This document shows, one piece after another, positions 63,612 to 64,000 of a stretch of 64,000 nucleotides of DNA. The notes beneath the pieces are model-generated. The model did not search any database and had not been told where the DNA came from. It worked only from the letters and a program-made list of their open reading frames with translations. The stretch's first letter is position 1, and each line of letters starts with the position of its first letter. Position numbers and translations under genes: made by a program. Origin of the DNA: Nitrospira sp. (GTDB lineage: Bacteria > Nitrospirota > Nitrospiria > Nitrospirales > Nitrospiraceae); NCBI GenBank assembly GCA_031315995.1, contig JALDRG010000012.1, positions 62,001-126,000 of the forward strand. The letters are read 5' to 3'.

Positions 63612-63941
63612 ACAGTCCTCTCAAAGTGTAAGTAAGAAATGGCGTCAGTTACATCGCTGCCATCATACCATCTCAGACAGGTGAGGTGCACTGCGCACGG
63701 TCGCCATGGCGAGCGGGCGCGAGCACGGCAGCCTGACATGCCCGCCATGGGCGCTCCTTAGCGCTACGAGTCGTGGTAAGCTGTGGCCGCGGAACATGAC
63801 GATAAAAGCGAGTACCGGTGCCTGAAGAGGGTGTGGTGAACACAGCAACGTGCCCATGACGAGTCGCGCGGCGACAAAAGACCGGTCGCCTTCGGGCTTC
63901 ACCTCGGCTCTAAGCTGACCAGGAGAAAGGACACTTCGACT
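63612..63941. other. 330-base divergent gap
   Basis: The gap lies between the secreted protein gene and the start of a probable transporter gene. A minus-strand frame (63663-63968) spans it but overlaps the transporter start and lacks protein-like features. No promoter was identified with confidence. Confidence 0.4.
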
Positions 63942-64000
63942 ATGCCTGTGCACCAGAAGGAGCAGCATCGCACGGAGCGCCTCAGCTGGTTACGCGCGGC
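63942..64000 (+). CDS. probable VIT1/CCC1-family transporter, N-terminus only (partial)
   Basis: The last 19 complete codons read MPVHQKEQHRTERLSWLRA from an ATG with AGGAGAAAGGA upstream. VIT1/CCC1-type iron/manganese transporters of bacteria typically begin with a His/Glu/Arg-rich stretch followed by (I/L)GWLRAAVLGANDG, and this stretch fits up to the window edge. The call is provisional because the diagnostic membrane helices are outside the window. Confidence 0.5.
   Translation, partial: MPVHQKEQHRTERLSWLRA

Noticed and set aside
63663..63968. Minus-strand open frame of 101 codons near the right edge
   Set aside because: It runs through the start and ribosome site of the probable VIT-family gene and has no protein-like features.

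Overview
The window reads as a chromosomal segment of a Nitrospirota bacterium, most probably a Nitrospira. It is GC-rich and densely packed, with a Gram-negative envelope gene set (Kdo synthesis, OmpA-type proteins, a predicted outer-membrane barrel, an RND adaptor lipoprotein). It also carries a cytosolic group 3b-type [NiFe] hydrogenase, which is known from some Nitrospira including comammox lineages. The genus assignment is inference from gene content; there is no rRNA gene here to settle it. I found no rRNA, tRNA, CRISPR array, phage or intact insertion sequence.

Layout. 1-5906: end of carB, greA, a SAM-hydrolase/adenosyltransferase, an RND adaptor lipoprotein, a predicted beta-barrel protein and bioA. 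6048-15292: tightly packed plus-strand genes for lepA, lepB, heptose kinase, kdsB, pyrG, kdsA, kdsD, pgsA and plsY. The CTP made by PyrG is a substrate of KdsB, so the LPS sugar block is metabolically coherent. 15786-27481: hydrogenase island with four structural genes (hydB, hydG, hydD, hydA), a maturation endopeptidase, hypA, hypF, a HAD phosphatase-P-loop ATPase fusion, hypC, hypD and hypE. hypB is absent. The island is flanked on both sides by gene-poor gaps of about 490 bases.

27963-34816 and onward: TrkA-C protein, DegP-type protease, EF-G-like GTPase, RadC, small zinc ribbon, then rsmD-coaD-aminotransferase overlapping by ATGA, and an FmdB-type zinc ribbon protein. 36874-41058 (minus): purH, purD, threonylcarbamoyl-AMP synthase and a coiled-coil lipoprotein, with a 105-base inverted-repeat element between purD and purH. 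41404-48136: OmpA-like protein with a coiled-coil/helix-hairpin-helix membrane protein, two small unknown genes, NnrS, a membrane protein with a structured leader, and a sugar epimerase-type SDR. 48604-51780: a 1058-residue membrane protein of unknown function. 52088-64000: dnaE, accA, ferritin-like protein, a small Trp-rich protein, HrpB helicase, Sel1 protein, FAD oxidoreductase, pseudouridine synthase, a secreted protein and the first codons of a probable VIT-family transporter.

Regulatory signals stand out in three places. bioA and lepA are driven by back-to-back near-consensus promoters whose -35 hexamers overlap on opposite strands. dnaE has a TTGACA-17-TACAAT promoter ending six bases before its GTG, implying a leaderless mRNA. 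A membrane protein gene at 46834 has a 58-base inverted repeat at the predicted 5' end of its transcript.
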